Notes under the pieces: model-generated
What the model was told of the DNA's origin: nothing
Databases searched by the model: none
Seen by the model: the letters and a program-made list of their open reading frames with translations, nothing else
Program-made: the position numbers and the translations under genes
Assembly: GCA_036924085.1 (NCBI GenBank)
Contig: JAVGWX010000004.1
Location: 9,791,416 to 9,855,415, forward strand
From: Ariolimax columbianus
Taxonomy: Eukaryota > Mollusca > Gastropoda > Stylommatophora > Arionidae
Direction: 5' to 3'
DNA length: 64,000 nucleotides
Shown: positions 45,655 to 56,899 of the stretch, piece by piece
Layout: each line of letters starts with the position of its first letter
Position numbering within the stretch: position 1 is the stretch's first letter

Positions 45655-45725
45655 ACGTTTGGTCATAGCATTGACTCATTTACTTAGTCGCTTCTCTTCT
45701 ACCCTTGGGCGAAGAGATTAAGTTC
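45655..45725 (-). mobile_element. LINE 3'-tail fragment
   Basis: The minus strand carries GGTAGAAGAGAAGCGACTAA plus GTAAATGAG, matching the 3' end of the LINE at 45,828-46,200. Confidence 0.6.
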
Positions 45726-45827
45726 GTGTCATACATACCACAAATCTGATATGTTGTCAACCTTCAAAAAAAAAATCGTAAAAATCGTAATCATTATTGC
45801 ATTTACTCAGTGAAATTTCCTATTCTT

Positions 45828-46200
45828 ACTTACTTACTTGGTCGCTCTTCTTCTACCGTGAGGTGTAGAGGTTCGTCAGAGAGAACGCCACACTGCTCTA
45901 TCCGCCGTTTTTTTCCTGGCCTCTTTCCAATCCAGCCCTCTATCAATTAAGGACTGTCGTATGTTGTCTTTCCAACGTACTTTGGGACGTCCTGTGGGTC
46001 TGCGTCCTTCACTTTTTATCTCCCATGACCGCTTTGGTATCCGATCTTCTTCCATTCTACAGACATGGCCAAACCACTGTAGTTGAGACTGCTCCACTCG
46101 CGTCTGCAGGGGTTGAACTTCAAGATTGCTTCGTATTGTCTGGTTAGGGATCTTGTCCCTTTTCGTCACCTGAACCGCCTTTCTTAGGTACCTCAAAATG
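45828..46200 (-). pseudogene. 5'-truncated RTE-like LINE 3' end
   Basis: The frame 46,196-45,876 gives VTKRDKIPNQTIRSNL, LQWFGHVCRMEEDRIPKRSW and RRPTGRPKVRWKDNIRQSL, the C-terminal region after the reverse transcriptase. It is followed by a 3' end containing CCTCTACACCTCACGGTAGA, AGAGCGACCAAG and an (AAGT)n tail at 45,828-45,840. It is a separate insertion from the LINE just to its left, because its C-terminus lies upstream of that element's motif A. Its 3' end is the parent of the 51-bp array at 56,290. Confidence 0.88.
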
Positions 46201-46442
46201 TCCTATTCACTTGCTCAAAATATTATCCGATGACTGTTATTCGATATATACATAAACTATCACCTCAGTGTTTATTTTCATTACTGAGGCATGGCCTACT
46301 GTGGAGGTTCAATATGAGTATTTATAGGGCTGAGTCATGGCTGAGTCCATTAGTAGCCGTGCCAACATTTCAAGCCCCGTACAAAAAATAGGAAATCCCA
46401 GATTGATGTGTGAACTCTGTGCAAGAGAATACAATCAACTGC

Positions 46443-47342
46443 CCGAGTCTGGCTGTGACAGTATCGTTGGTGTCCACGTCTGGTTGTGACAATGGTGGTA
46501 TCGTTGGTGTCCAAGTCTGGCTGTGACAGTATCGTTGGTGTCCACTTCTGACTGTGACAGTATCGTTGGTGTCCACGTCTGGTTGTGACAGTGGCGGTAT
46601 CGTTGGTGTCCACGTCTGGCTGTGACAATGGCAGTATCGTTGGTATCCAAGTCTGGCTGTGACAGTATCGTTGGTGTCCACGTCTGGCTGTGAAAGTATC
46701 GTTGGTGTCCACGTCTGGTTGTGACAGTGGCGGTATCGTTATGTCCGAGTCTGGTTGTGACAGCGGCTGTATCGTTGGCGTCTGCGTGGTTGGCACAGTA
46801 TCGTTGGTGTTCGGAGTCTTGTTGTGACAGTGGCGGTATCGTTGGTGTCCACGTGTGGTTGTGACAGTGGCGGTATCGTTGGTGTCCATGTCTGGTTGTG
46901 ACAGTGACGGTATCGTTGGTGTCCAAGTCTGGTTGTGACAGTATCGTTGGTGTCCAAGTCTGGTTGTGGCAGTATCGTTGGTGTCCAAGTCTGGTTGTGG
47001 CAGTATCGTTGGTGTCCAAGTCTGGTTGTGACAGTATCATTGGTGTCCAAGTCTGGTTGTGGCAGTATCGTTGGTGTCCAAGTCTGGTTGTGGCGGTATC
47101 GTTGGTGTTGAGTCGGGTTGTGACAGCGGCGGTATCGTTAGTGTCTGCATGGTTGGGACAGTATAGTTGGTGTTCGGAGTCTTGTTGTGACAGTATCGTT
47201 GGTGTCCGAGTCTGGTTGTGGCGGTATCGTTGGTGTTGAGTCGGGTTGTGACAGCGTCGGTATCGTTGGTGTCTGCATGGTTGGGACAGTATAGTTGGTG
47301 TCCGAGTCTGGTTGTGGCAGTGGTGGTATCGTTGGTGTCGAG
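46443..47342. repeat. 31/37-bp minisatellite, about 27 copies
   Basis: Units contain GTATCGTTGGTGTCCAAGTC then TGGTTGTGACA. A 37-bp form adds GTGGCG. Compound blocks with GTTCGGAGTCTTGTTGTGAC and GTCTGCATGGTTGGGACAG recur (46,810; 47,170; 47,280), a loose higher-order pattern. The long minus-strand frames (His/Asn/Thr-rich) are artefacts. Confidence 0.93.
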
Positions 47343-47434
47343 ATGGTCTCCAGATCACACTTGATTCTGTCGAAATGTTCCTTGTAGGGCTTCCTATAGA
47401 TGTGTCTTCTACCTCTGAAATAACGAGAATAAAC

Positions 47435-47515
47435 GACTATGTCGTGCCCAGGATTTGAACGCACATCATCGTGATCGGAAGCCCACATCTAAACTGATCG
47501 TCCATTTTTCTTTAT
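47435..47515 (-). mobile_element. Possible tRNA-like SINE head
   Basis: The minus strand has TCAGTTTAGATGTGGGCTTC (box-A-like) and, about 40 bases on, CGTTCAAATCCTGGG (box-B-like). No body identified. Confidence 0.4.
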
Positions 47516-47904
47516 ATCTAATTTGCGAGCATGACTTCTTTCTACGTCGTCACGACAGCAATCAATGTCACTTTTCTAAATGAACTTTAATCAACTGTCA
47601 AAGCCAGCAGCCATGATAAACCTGATGAAGTTGAGCTGTGCCTATTGCCAGGAGCATATATGTGTTCTGAATATTAGCTAATGAATAAATATGATATAAG
47701 TGACGGGATGTCTACGGTGTATTTTCATGCTATGAGATGTAAATGCAAATTAAAACTAAAATAATTTTAATTTTAAAAGAACAGCCATAAGACTTTATTC
47801 CTATTTCTAGTGTATCGATAGGTTTTTAGGCTGAGGACTACATGCCACTTCGCCACAACTTGTGCTGGCTATATTTGTTTATTTCACCATAAGCAGAAAA
47901 ACAA
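47516..47904. other. Unique AT-rich DNA; no gene seen
   Basis: Nothing recognisable. Confidence 0.5.
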
Positions 47905-47992
47905 CATCTGGCATACCTGGGATTTGAAATGTGCCTAGATAGGTAGGCAGTCAGTCATCTAAACCATTCGACTATGCGCTCTTCTGATCCCA
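47905..47992 (-). mobile_element. Possible tRNA-like SINE head
   Basis: The minus strand has GAGCGCATAGTCGAATGGTT TAGATG-type box A and ATTTCAAATCCCAGG as a box B equivalent. It lacks tRNA-grade stems, so it is better read as a retroposon head than a tRNA gene. Confidence 0.4.
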
Positions 47993-48618
47993 GTGAATAC
48001 TAGTTAATCGCGTTTATTACTGTTTCATATATAGAGCACTATAAGTAGAGCTTGATCCACGTCTACTGGCATTTGTTTACAAAAATCGATGAGTTGGGAA
48101 GTCTTCTAGCATATAGTGGTTAGGCAACACCGTTAACCGCCAACTGAGACACGCTGTTCGTGACCATACTCTCTTTCATGCCTCTGTTCCACACAGAGCA
48201 CAGCAACACCAATCCTTGTGCATTCAGTTGTCTCCCCCTTCTGTTCATCCCCGAGGCAGGTGCGCAGCAATGTTAAAGTCCTGTGGACGTTTACTTTTAC
48301 TCCGGAGGGGTTGTGCATCACGAGCACGCACCACAAGGTCAAAACTTTACCATTATCTTTGTGACGACTGCAGGTTATTTTCTTGGGACCAACCCACAAA
48401 CACACGACTCATCAGTGTTAGAGAAGTCGAGGCCGCCGTTTGGGCAGTTCGGCATGACCTGTGAGACTTCCAGACAGAGTAGCTTCTGCTCTATCGTTAG
48501 GAGCTTCGACACTCCGCATAGCCGTATACCTACCTCCATGCCGAAGAACAACACACGTGCTGCATTTGTTTCCGTGGACACAAATTAAGTCGGATACTTT
48601 TTGAACGCATATATTATA
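47993..48618. other. Unique DNA; no gene seen
   Basis: Overlapping short frames on both strands (48,133-48,588) lack any domain signature. Confidence 0.5.
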
Positions 48619-48620
48619 TA

Positions 48621-49073
48621 CGAGGCGTGTTCAAATGAAACCGGACCTAACTGCACCAAATGAACATACGTACGATGCGCATGGTGACGTCACTTCTGAT
48701 GTAAACAGCACCATTTGCAAAATTGCATTATCCTTCGACTCATGGTTTTCTTCAGCAAACCATTAAAAACATGGCGGGTGTGATCCGAAATCCGTCCAGA
48801 GTTGATCAGCGAGCGGTGATTCGGTTTCTGCGATGAATGTCAACTGGTCGACATCCTTCTGCTGTTAGAAGCCGAATCGCCGCTCCCTGATCAACTTTGG
48901 ACGGATTCCGTATCACACCGGCCATGTTTTCAGCGGTCTGCTGAGGAAACTATGAGTCGGAGGATAATTAAATTTTGCAAACTTGACGTTTGGTATGTGC
49001 TGTTTACATCAGAAGTGACGTCATCATGCACATCGTACGTATGTTCGTTTTGGTTTCATTTGAACACGCCTCG
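48621..49073. mobile_element. Palindromic mariner MITE built from two transposon 5' ends
   Basis: Bounded by TA at 48,619-48,620 and 49,074-49,075, with ends CGAGGCGTGTTCAAATGAAA and its complement. Each arm continues through the same roughly 150-bp 5' untranslated region (GTGACGTCACTTCTGATGTAAACAGCA-like, in part GTAAACAGCACC). Each arm then carries the beginning of a mariner transposase frame: the left arm reads MAGVIRNPSRVDQRAVIRFL at about 48,772, and the right arm carries the inverted counterpart (near 48,880-48,930). The whole 453 bp can fold on itself. It cannot encode a transposase. The ends match the deleted mariner at 39,280-39,720. Confidence 0.88.
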
Positions 49074-49404
49074 TATATTTGCAAAATTGTTTCTACAGTA
49101 ACATATATAGAGCAGGGGCATCATAAAAATCAAATGAAATTGAAATGTGTCATAACCACGTAACTATTGCAGGTGTGTTCAAATGTGAACACACAATAAG
49201 TTCACTGTAACAAAAATAGAAAGTCTAGCGATGTGCAGGAGATAGTGTATGTCAAAGTGACATTCATAATACTGTCTGGCATTGAAGTTGATAGATACGT
49301 CAGTATACGGAGGCCACATAGTATATCAGGTAGTGTGGTCCTTTCTTCGCTGCCTTTAACTTCCATATTCGTATACCACGTACCCATTTACAGCTGGACT
49401 AAAT

Positions 49405-49475
49405 GGGGCGTGAAGGCTGTGGAAGTTGATTCCGGTACCTTCGCAGTGAAAAGCGAGTGATCTACCACTAAACAA
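49405..49475 (-). mobile_element. Possible tRNA-Glu-like relic
   Basis: The minus strand reads TTTAGTGGTAGATCACTCGC (box A and D-arm-like), CTTTTCAC (anticodon-loop-like), then GGTACCGGAATCAA as a damaged box B. The T arm is not intact, so it is a retroposon head or pseudogene rather than a working tRNA. Confidence 0.42.
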
Positions 49476-50885
49476 TTCAGACACTCTATTTGAATGTAGA
49501 AGATAGTGTAAGTTGGCTTTTAATGTGGGCTGCTCGGAATGTGTCAGGCGATATTTATTATTAACACGCAGTATGTGTAGGGATAATGCAATAAGATTAT
49601 GACATCATTTTATTTGTGTCATTTGGACAAAATATAATTTATTTTTAATTTGTGGAATATGACATTGTTCACTGTTTTAAATAAGGTTATTTATATATTG
49701 GCAAACTCAAGAATATATGCTGAAGGACAAATTTGTTCTTACCATTTCACCATATAAATATTGTATCTGAAATAAATTGTAAAAATAGATTTGATTTGGT
49801 GCATCCTTTATTTGTGGATGTGTTAGTTGAATGATCAAATATAATTTCATATTATATTGTCATAGCATAAGCTATATAGGATTTCATGACATTATTCAGG
49901 ACACATATTGTGATTTTAAAAAAACATAAATTGTTCAACTTAAAAAAGACGTATTATGACTTCCTTGACTTTGCAAAACGACCAGTTATTTATTCCAATC
50001 TCGGGTGTATTTATTCAAAATTTGCAGAAATTAATATTATTCTTCGGTTTTGTTATTTTCCACACACCAAAAATAATAATATACCCAAACTTTTGAAAAC
50101 AGTTAAAATATTGGGCTACTTTCACATAACTGTCTGTTTATTGTATAATTTTGCACGGATTTATTGCTGCCTTGTAATATCATTATGGCCAAACATCAAT
50201 GGACACTTTGTAAATTTAATATGAAGGATTATGCAATTCTATATATTTTGTTATTTCGAGTTATCCCCCTTTACAGTTTAAAAAAAAATAAAAACGGAAG
50301 TAAGTAAAAGATGACCATAGACCCGATGTAAGAGATTATCTCAGAAACCACTCTGGTTAAGGATAGAATCGAAAGCTGGGCAGGTCACGACACACAATAT
50401 TGTTTGGCGTCTACTAGTGTTGCTTGGCAGTTATTGCTCTTGAATAAAAGATACATCTCTTTCCAATTGCTCCCTTTCCTCCCTATATAAATTAATGTAA
50501 AAGGAGAAAAACACACAGCATTCGAAAATGTGAAATTTGAGACGGTTAGGGAATGCATATATTATGTATGCCATCTAGCGAGGTAATGGAGAGTAGGAAG
50601 AGGCGGGGAATTGGCGATAATACATAGTTACGACAAATAACGATTGGCTTATATAAAATGTCTGATAAGAAAGGTTGACAGCGATATGACAGGACAACAC
50701 CTGAGTACAATGGGAAGGTAACAGACCGAAGTAGTTTGTGGGAGTCTCTCATTAAGACAGGTTAGTGAATAACGGAAATCGTTAGCAACCTGGTTTAGAC
50801 GTTGAGACGACAAGCGGGGAAGATAAGGAGAGATAGATAGAGATGGTGGAGGATGCGTTGAAAAGGCGGTATTATCTTAGCTATA
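49476..50885. other. AT-rich unique DNA; no supported gene
   Basis: The longest frame (49,886-50,224, plus, 112 codons) is Phe/Ile/Asn/Lys-rich as expected of AT-rich DNA and shows no domain or initiation context I can support. Confidence 0.55.
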
Positions 50886-50894
50886 CTACAACTA

Positions 50895-51170
50895 GTAGAT
50901 GTATAGATAATGTGAGCCGTGGCAGAGTCGGCACTAGTAGATATATAGATAATGTGAGTCATGGCAGAGTCGGCACAGGTAGATGTATAGATAATGTGAG
51001 CCGTGGCAGAGTCGGCACAGGTAGATGTATAGATAATGTGAGTCGTGACAGAGTCGGCACATGTAGATGTATAGATAATGTGAGTCATGGCAGAGTCGGC
51101 ACATGTAGATGTATAGATAATGTGCTCACATAACAGAGTCGGCACAGGTAGATGTATAGATAATGTGAAT
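50895..51170. repeat. 42-bp minisatellite, about 6.5 copies
   Basis: Units contain GATGTATAGATAATGTGAGC then CGTGGCAGAGTCGGCACAGG. As 42 is divisible by 3, artefact frames occur on both strands. Confidence 0.93.
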
Positions 51171-51428
51171 CATGACTAAGTGGCCGTTACCGCTTAGATT
51201 ACACCCCAACGTCTCAGTCCACTCTTTCTTCAATAGTTGAGAACCTCAGACTACTGTGCTGTATTTGTCCATGTGCTCACTCCTGGAAAGTAGTGTTAAC
51301 GAAGCAACAGAGCAGCAGATTGTCAGAGGTGCTTTAAGAATGAACCAAATCTTACTGAAGGTCAACGTTTAGGAGTAGGGAAAGAGAATATATGGTCGTG
51401 TCTGTGCGGCATATTTGGTGACTCTGGA

Positions 51429-51429
<1 letters not shown>

Positions 51430-51467
<38 letters not shown>
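51430..51467. repeat. GA dinucleotide microsatellite
   Basis: Uninterrupted GA run of about 19 units. Confidence 0.95.
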
Positions 51468-51470
<3 letters not shown>

Positions 51471-51559
51471 TATTAACTTACAAGGACGTGATGTCCGACC
51501 CCAGAAGGTTTACTCAGGCGAAGAGGGACCATGTCTTGGTGAGGACATAACAAGCACCA

Positions 51560-52610
51560 GTCTTAGTGATGAGACAAGATAAATAGACCAAACAGAGAGA
51601 GAGTTGCTGTTATTGATCTAGCAGCCTCCAGGCTCTCGCTCTTGCTCCCAATGCCTTGTTGTTGTCTAGCGCAATATAAAGTGTTACATTTATCTGGCAT
51701 TGGAAGAAGAAGAAGCATTTTCATAAAATGGGTGAGCACTGAGCACTCAAAGAGATAATGATCAATGGTTTCATATAGGCGTGTTAACAGTTGGCACGGA
51801 GGCGTGTGTTGTGGTTGGATTCTGTTCAGGTGCTTGTTAAGTGGCATGTTTTGTGCTCTCAGTCGGAAAATGGTGATCTGACCATTTCTTGTGAGTTGGC
51901 CTGGCTTGGCTTTGCTTGTTCTCAATCTCAAACTACCAAACACTGAAAAGGTCTTAAGTAGCAGAATGTAGTCCAGAGAACGGAATGCGTTGTGTTGTAG
52001 TTTACAGCTTGACTGCCAAATTTGCACCTTTCGGTCCAACACATCCTACTTCAGCAAGCATTTTTTTAGTACCGAGTTAGCATTCCCTCTTCGATGCCTT
52101 CTCCTTAGCCAGTCTGCTCTATTGCAGCCTTTTATCCAGGATCACCGCGTGGAGATGTAGAACGGTCTTGGCAGCTCTGGGTCGCTGGCCCTGACGCTAG
52201 CAGTCAGCTATCCCCTGCTAAAGCATCTTAATCCCTTCTTGTGAGTTGATTTATGCTGTCATTTGGCTTGGGTCTTGTCATGTGTCCGTAGACCTCCCTC
52301 CCCGTGTTTGTCCATCTATTCAGACAAGTTTCTTTGTGTGCTGTTCTTATGAGCTGTTTGCACGAGTTGTTGCTGTGCGTGGCTGTTCTTGTGTTGATTC
52401 CTTCTTTGCTAGTTTGTCTGCCTTGTCATTGCCATGTAAGTTTGGGTGTCCAGAGATACACTGTTGAACTATTTCGACAACATGGGAAGTGTCTCCTACG
52501 GGACAATACGCTTGCACGATCTGTAGTTGGGAAGGAACCAGAACCATGCTGAACAGACTTGGGAAGAGAGAACCTCTTCGCTGCACCATGACAATCTAGG
52601 CCAATCGTAA
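51560..52610 (-). pseudogene. Jockey-type LINE 3' end with RNase H remnant, split by a SINE
   Basis: Read on the minus strand, the right part (52,610-52,249) ends with SGHPNLHGNDKADKLAKKES. This is the C-terminal signature of the RNase H domain that some Jockey/I-group LINEs carry to remove RNA from the new cDNA. After the SINE at 52,235-51,899 the frame resumes with QLTRNGQITIFRLRAQNMPL and NKHLNRIQPQHTPPCQL, then an ET-x2-H-x3-EC zinc-knuckle-like arrangement (YETIDHYLFEC), ending near 51,563. The polymerase domain is not present. Frameshifts make it inactive. It is related to, but clearly diverged from, the family at 24,060. Confidence 0.87.
51899..52235 (-). mobile_element. SINE family B, complete, 13-bp target duplication
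   Basis: Flanked by TTCTTGTGAGTTG at 51,886-51,898 and 52,236-52,248. The 337-bp minus-strand element shares the head, central TGCTGAAGTAGGATGT block and body with the copy at 32,495, but its AAG tail has been reduced to GAACAAGC-like sequence. It sits inside a Jockey-type LINE. Confidence 0.92.
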
Positions 52611-52659
52611 ATGTACAGTGGCCCAGGACGTGATAATCCAATTGTCTAGAACTTTTGGT

Positions 52660-53490
52660 CACAGGTCTAGAGCCTAGGAGAACTCTGCCTAACCAGTAGA
52701 TAGACCATTGGTGGCGGCCACATGTCTAGAGCCTAGGAGAACTCGGCCTAACCAGTAGATAGACCATTGGTGGCGGCCACATGTCTAGAGCCTAGGAGAA
52801 CTCGGCTTAACCAGTAGACAATTGATGTTGGTCACAGGTCTAGAGCCTAGGAGAACTCGGCCTGACCAGTAGACAATTGGTGGCGGCCACATGTCTAGAG
52901 CCTAGGAGAACTCGGCTTAACCAGTAGACAATTGGCGGCGGTCACATGTCTAGAGCCTAGGAGAACTCGGCTTAACCAGTAGACAATTGATAGTGGTCAC
53001 GGGTCTAGGGCCTAGGAGAACTCGGCCTGTCCAGTAGACAACTGGTGGCGCCACAGGTCTAGAGCCAAGGAGAACTCCACTTGACCAGTAGACAATTGTT
53101 GGCGATCACAGGTCTAGAGCCTAGGAGAACTCGACCTGACCAGTAGACAATTGATTGACAATTGATGGTGGTCACGGGTCTAGGGCCTAGGAGAACTCGG
53201 CCTGTCCAGCAGACAACTGGTGGCGGCCACAGGTCTAGAGCCAAGGAGAACTCGACTTGACCAGTAGACAATTGGTGGCGATCACAGGTCTAGAGCCTAG
53301 CAGAACTCGGCCTGACTAGTAGACAATTGGTGGCGGTCACATGTCTAGAGCCTAGCAGAACTCGGCCTGACCAGTAGACAATTGGTGGTGGTCACAGGTC
53401 TAGAGCCTAGCAGAACTCGGTCTGACCAGTAGACAATTGGTGGCGGTCACAGGTCTAGAGCCTAGCAGAACTCGGCCTGACCAGTAGACA
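52660..53490. repeat. 55-bp minisatellite, about 15 copies
   Basis: Units contain CACAGGTCTAGAGCCTAGGA, GAACTCGGCCTGACCAGTAG and ACAATTGGTGGCGGT. Variants differ by CACATG, GGCTTAACC and CTAGCAG. The first copies lie within or beside the RNase H LINE relic. Confidence 0.94.
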
Positions 53491-53621
53491 CTGAACCTTA
53501 CCGTGGCTTCGGTACCTAGGAGCGTTGCTAATGCACCCTCTCAATTACTTAATGTCAGTACAGTATATTTCTGGCTTCTGTCTGGCATGGGAAGAAAATC
53601 CCCACACCAGCCCGACAATGT

Positions 53622-53622
53622 C

Positions 53623-53688
<66 letters not shown>
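53622..53688. repeat. GA dinucleotide microsatellite
   Basis: Long uninterrupted GA run, with an overlapping Arg/Glu artefact frame. Confidence 0.95.
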
Positions 53689-53689
<1 letters not shown>

Positions 53690-53919
53690 CAGAGAAATAG
53701 ATGTCTAGAGCCTTTATCGAGAGCAGATATTAAAAGCAGTCCTAGAACATATATTTTAAAAAACAGGCGGAGAACAAAAATGAAAAACAGTTCGATAAAA
53801 GATCGATACAGACATTACTATTTTCCTAGGGCGACACCGTATTCCCCACCTTTTTAAAGATGCAATTCAAGTTTTTTTAATGTATATGTTTCGTTATCAT
53901 TTTGAATTCCTTGCATCAA

Positions 53920-54680
53920 TCTGTGTTGAGGAACCGGAGATGCGGCACAAAATAAGCTATGAATTATATAGGGACCAGACCCCACTTATGCATACCTTCA
54001 TCGACTACAAGAAAGCGTTTAAGTAGGTAGAACCAAAATTCGTCTGGCAATCTGTAAAAGATCAAGGGGTCGACCCGGGACACACAAGAATCCTTGCTGA
54101 CCAATTGCACGACTACCTTCCGACCCTCCCAAAGATGTACTCATACAAAGAGGAGTACGTCAAGGGGACCCCATCTCACCGAGCCTTTTTTCCGCATGCC
54201 TGGAATCCGTCATGGGCCGGCGCGGCTGGTATACCTTTGGCATCAAAATAAATGGCAAACTGCTAAATCACCTTCGCTTCGCTGATGATCTAGTGCTTAT
54301 CGCGGAGGCAGCCACAGGCGCCAAAGAAATGCTAGCAGCGCTTCACCGAGAGGGAAAGAAAGCGGGACTCGAAGTGAACACGTTCACGACAAAACTCATG
54401 CGCAATCAATTCGCTTCCCGCGATACAGTCCCCTAGATGGAGAGGGGACAAACTGCGAAGAACGGACGATCGTTGGAGCACAGAGACAGCAATATGGTAC
54501 CCTAGAGATAAGAAACGACCACCAACACGTTGGTCTGACTCCCTTACATCCCGCAACAACATTTACTATGCCACGGATGGATAACTCATTCTCCACTGGT
54601 CCACCGTGGCCCAAGACAGAGAAGATTGGATCCGCAACGAAGTAACCTCCGCTAAAGAACGAATCATCCAGTAATTATAT
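53920..54680 (+). pseudogene. LINE reverse transcriptase relic
   Basis: MHTFIDYKKAF (motif A, near 53,995) is followed at once by stops. A degenerate GVRQGDPISPSL region lies near 54,150 (read in shifted frames). Next come IKINGKLLNHLRFADDLVLI (catalytic FADD, near 54,277) and KKAGLEVNT, then near 54,440-54,640 a C-terminal segment with DRWSTETAIWYPRDKKRPPT and VAQDREDWIR, corresponding to the end of an RTE-like ORF. Multiple frameshifts and an internal deletion. 5'-truncated, no endonuclease. Confidence 0.85.
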
Positions 54681-55375
54681 AGGGCTGCAGAATAACTGTA
54701 TGCTGACATCATCCAGAGACTCACAGCTGGCTGCTTGCGTCAGTGAAACAAAAACTCACCAAGAACCTGTTCCGCCTCGAAGTGGGAGACCTAGAAACAG
54801 GCTGCACTGGTGTAGTCAGGCATAGTGGATATGGGTAGCAGTGGGAAGGCAAACCCGTTACCATAACAAGCCAGCTCAAACCGGATGTGTCGGACTGAAA
54901 GGGGCATATATCATAGCCTCGCTGTAAACTACCACACAACGCCATCAGGACGAACGAAGAAGAAAATGTGTTTCGTGAATGAAATAAAATACATATCTTC
55001 ACACATAAAAAAACACAGTATAAGTACCTTTTGTATAGAAAAATAAAGGACTGAATACAGATATACCAAGACCCTGTTAATTATTAGACTTTAGGTGACC
55101 CAACTTAGGTTAGCATAGTTTCAGAGAGCAACAACGGCGAGGATACACGAACTCCCATATATAGTTAGCCGTATAGATGACAGAATACTATCATATATTT
55201 TACGTTTACCTGACTTGTGTTTTTATTATAATTTTTTTGTTTTTAATTTTAAAACACGCACGCATATATATAATGCATTAGCAAATGCAACTATGCAGAT
55301 AATTATTTTAGAGTAGAATTCTTGAGGTAGGTGTTTGAATTTTTTTTTAACTTCAACAGATGAAAGATAACGAGC
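54681..55375. other. Unique AT-rich DNA; no gene seen
   Basis: Contains a T-rich stretch near 55,220 and no coding signal. Confidence 0.55.
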
Positions 55376-55695
55376 GAGAGCTCAAACCCTAAACATTCCA
55401 GCCATTGTATATGGCTGCGAGGTGTGGAACCTATGAAACAGTGACATGGTGGCGCGGCTCCAAGCTACTCAACCAGACCACATCTGCAACATCACCATGT
55501 AAAACCTGCTTCAATGACGTCGTAGATACAGCGTTGCTAAGAAAGTAAAGGTGGGCATGCCACGTGGTACGCATGCCTGTCAATAGCTGGACACGTAAAG
55601 TGACGTCATTGTGGCCCTACGCCTTAATCGTCGCTCCGGACGTCCATCAATGAAATGGACAGATGGCCTGAGACAAACCCTTGGTCAGGATGGTA
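55376..55695 (+). pseudogene. Highly decayed LINE C-terminal fragment
   Basis: Patches of YGCEVWNL, ARLQATQPDHICNITM and RWACHVVRMPVN, followed by RRSGRPSMKWTDGL, are spread over three frames. They follow the order of the post-polymerase region of RTE-like elements. Distinct from the fragment at 53,920. Confidence 0.65.
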
Positions 55696-56285
55696 GAAAC
55701 TAGTGAGGCAAACACATACAATTTTAAAAATTCGTTCAGACGACATTTGGCTACATGGCACAGGACACATAATGTACCTGTATGAACACCATACTTACAG
55801 TAGAGACACGCATAGAACGAAGGGCTTAACTTGTGACAACGAGTAACAATCACGGGCGTGAGAAGCTGAGAAAAACATAGAAAACAATTGAAAGCCTCCT
55901 ACTACAACATAATATTTAAACCCCAGCATGATTAATGCTATAGAAATGCTTGACCAAGCGGGAATGCAAAGTGAAGGATAACTCGCAACCAGTGATCACA
56001 GGAACCATAGATCCCCACGAAAGGTCTTGGAGTTCAGTCAGAGATCGTGATTAATTATTTTAAGAGCATTTAAATAAACACCCACAAACAAACAAACAAA
56101 ATTACACATTCCTGTCGGCTGTGAGCAGTGACATAGCGGCCATGTATCCAAATTAATGGGCTACATTTTATCAAATGCATTTGTATTTTCCCTAATACCT
56201 AGAGTAGTGTTATTCTTCAACACTGTCTACAACTTATTCAATTTTATACATAATTCAATGAAATCTCATCGACAATTATTGTTAT
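55696..56285. other. Unique DNA; no gene seen
   Basis: Nothing recognisable beyond a short CAAA run near 56,085. Confidence 0.5.
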
Positions 56286-56289
56286 ATTG

Positions 56290-56556
56290 ACAACATACTG
56301 ACCTCTACACCTCACGGTAGAAGAGGAGCGACTAAGTAAGACAACATACTGACCTCTACACCTCACGGTAGAAGAGGAGCGACTAAGTAAGACAACATAC
56401 TGACCTCTACACCTCACGGTAGAAGAGGGGCGACTAAGTAAGACAACATACTGACCTCTACACCTCACGGTAGAAGAGGAGCGACTAAGTAAGACAACAT
56501 ACTGACCTCTACACCTCACGATAGAAGAGGAGCGACTAAGTAAGACAACATACTGA
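56290..56556. repeat. 51-bp minisatellite, about 5 copies, made from a LINE 3' end
   Basis: Units (for example starting 56,293 and 56,344) contain CCTCTACACCTCACGGTAGA, AGAGGAGCGACTAAGTAAG and ACAACATACTGA. The first two blocks are the 3' terminus of the LINE at 45,828-46,200 (minus) with two substitutions. The third block joins one copy to the next. The 17-residue repeating minus-strand frame is an artefact. Confidence 0.95.
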
Positions 56557-56899
56557 TCACACGATGTTACTCTGATCGAGTATCATCATTCTGATGAAGG
56601 GGAGTCATGACTATTATTTCAAGAATCCCCCTATGATACAAATGCTGAGAACAGTTGATCTAGGCTGACGGTAACTAAAATGATTGAATGGTGAGGTGGG
56701 ATGTTGTTGAATATAAGGAATTTAAAAGGCCTAGCGTGTACATATATGAACCACATACATGTACTATAATCCGTCAGTCCCTGACTTGTCTTCTATAAGT
56801 AAGGCAGGCTGTGCTGTGGTTGTACTCATAAAACTGCACTTTACAAAACGTCTTCTTTATCGCCCCATCTATTTCCGTAAGCCACATTTTTCTTGGTCG

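Noticed and set aside
43459..47358. Minus-strand repetitive frames of 103-307 codons
   Set aside because: By-products of the 75-bp and 31/37-bp arrays.
47435..49475. Functional tRNA genes
   Set aside because: A- and B-box-like blocks are present, but acceptor and T stems do not pair well; they fit SINE heads or tRNA pseudogenes.
49886..50224. 112-codon AT-rich plus-strand frame as a gene
   Set aside because: Composition expected of AT-rich DNA, no domain and no splice or promoter context.
53503..53857. Arg/Glu-rich frames
   Set aside because: Encoded by the GA microsatellite.
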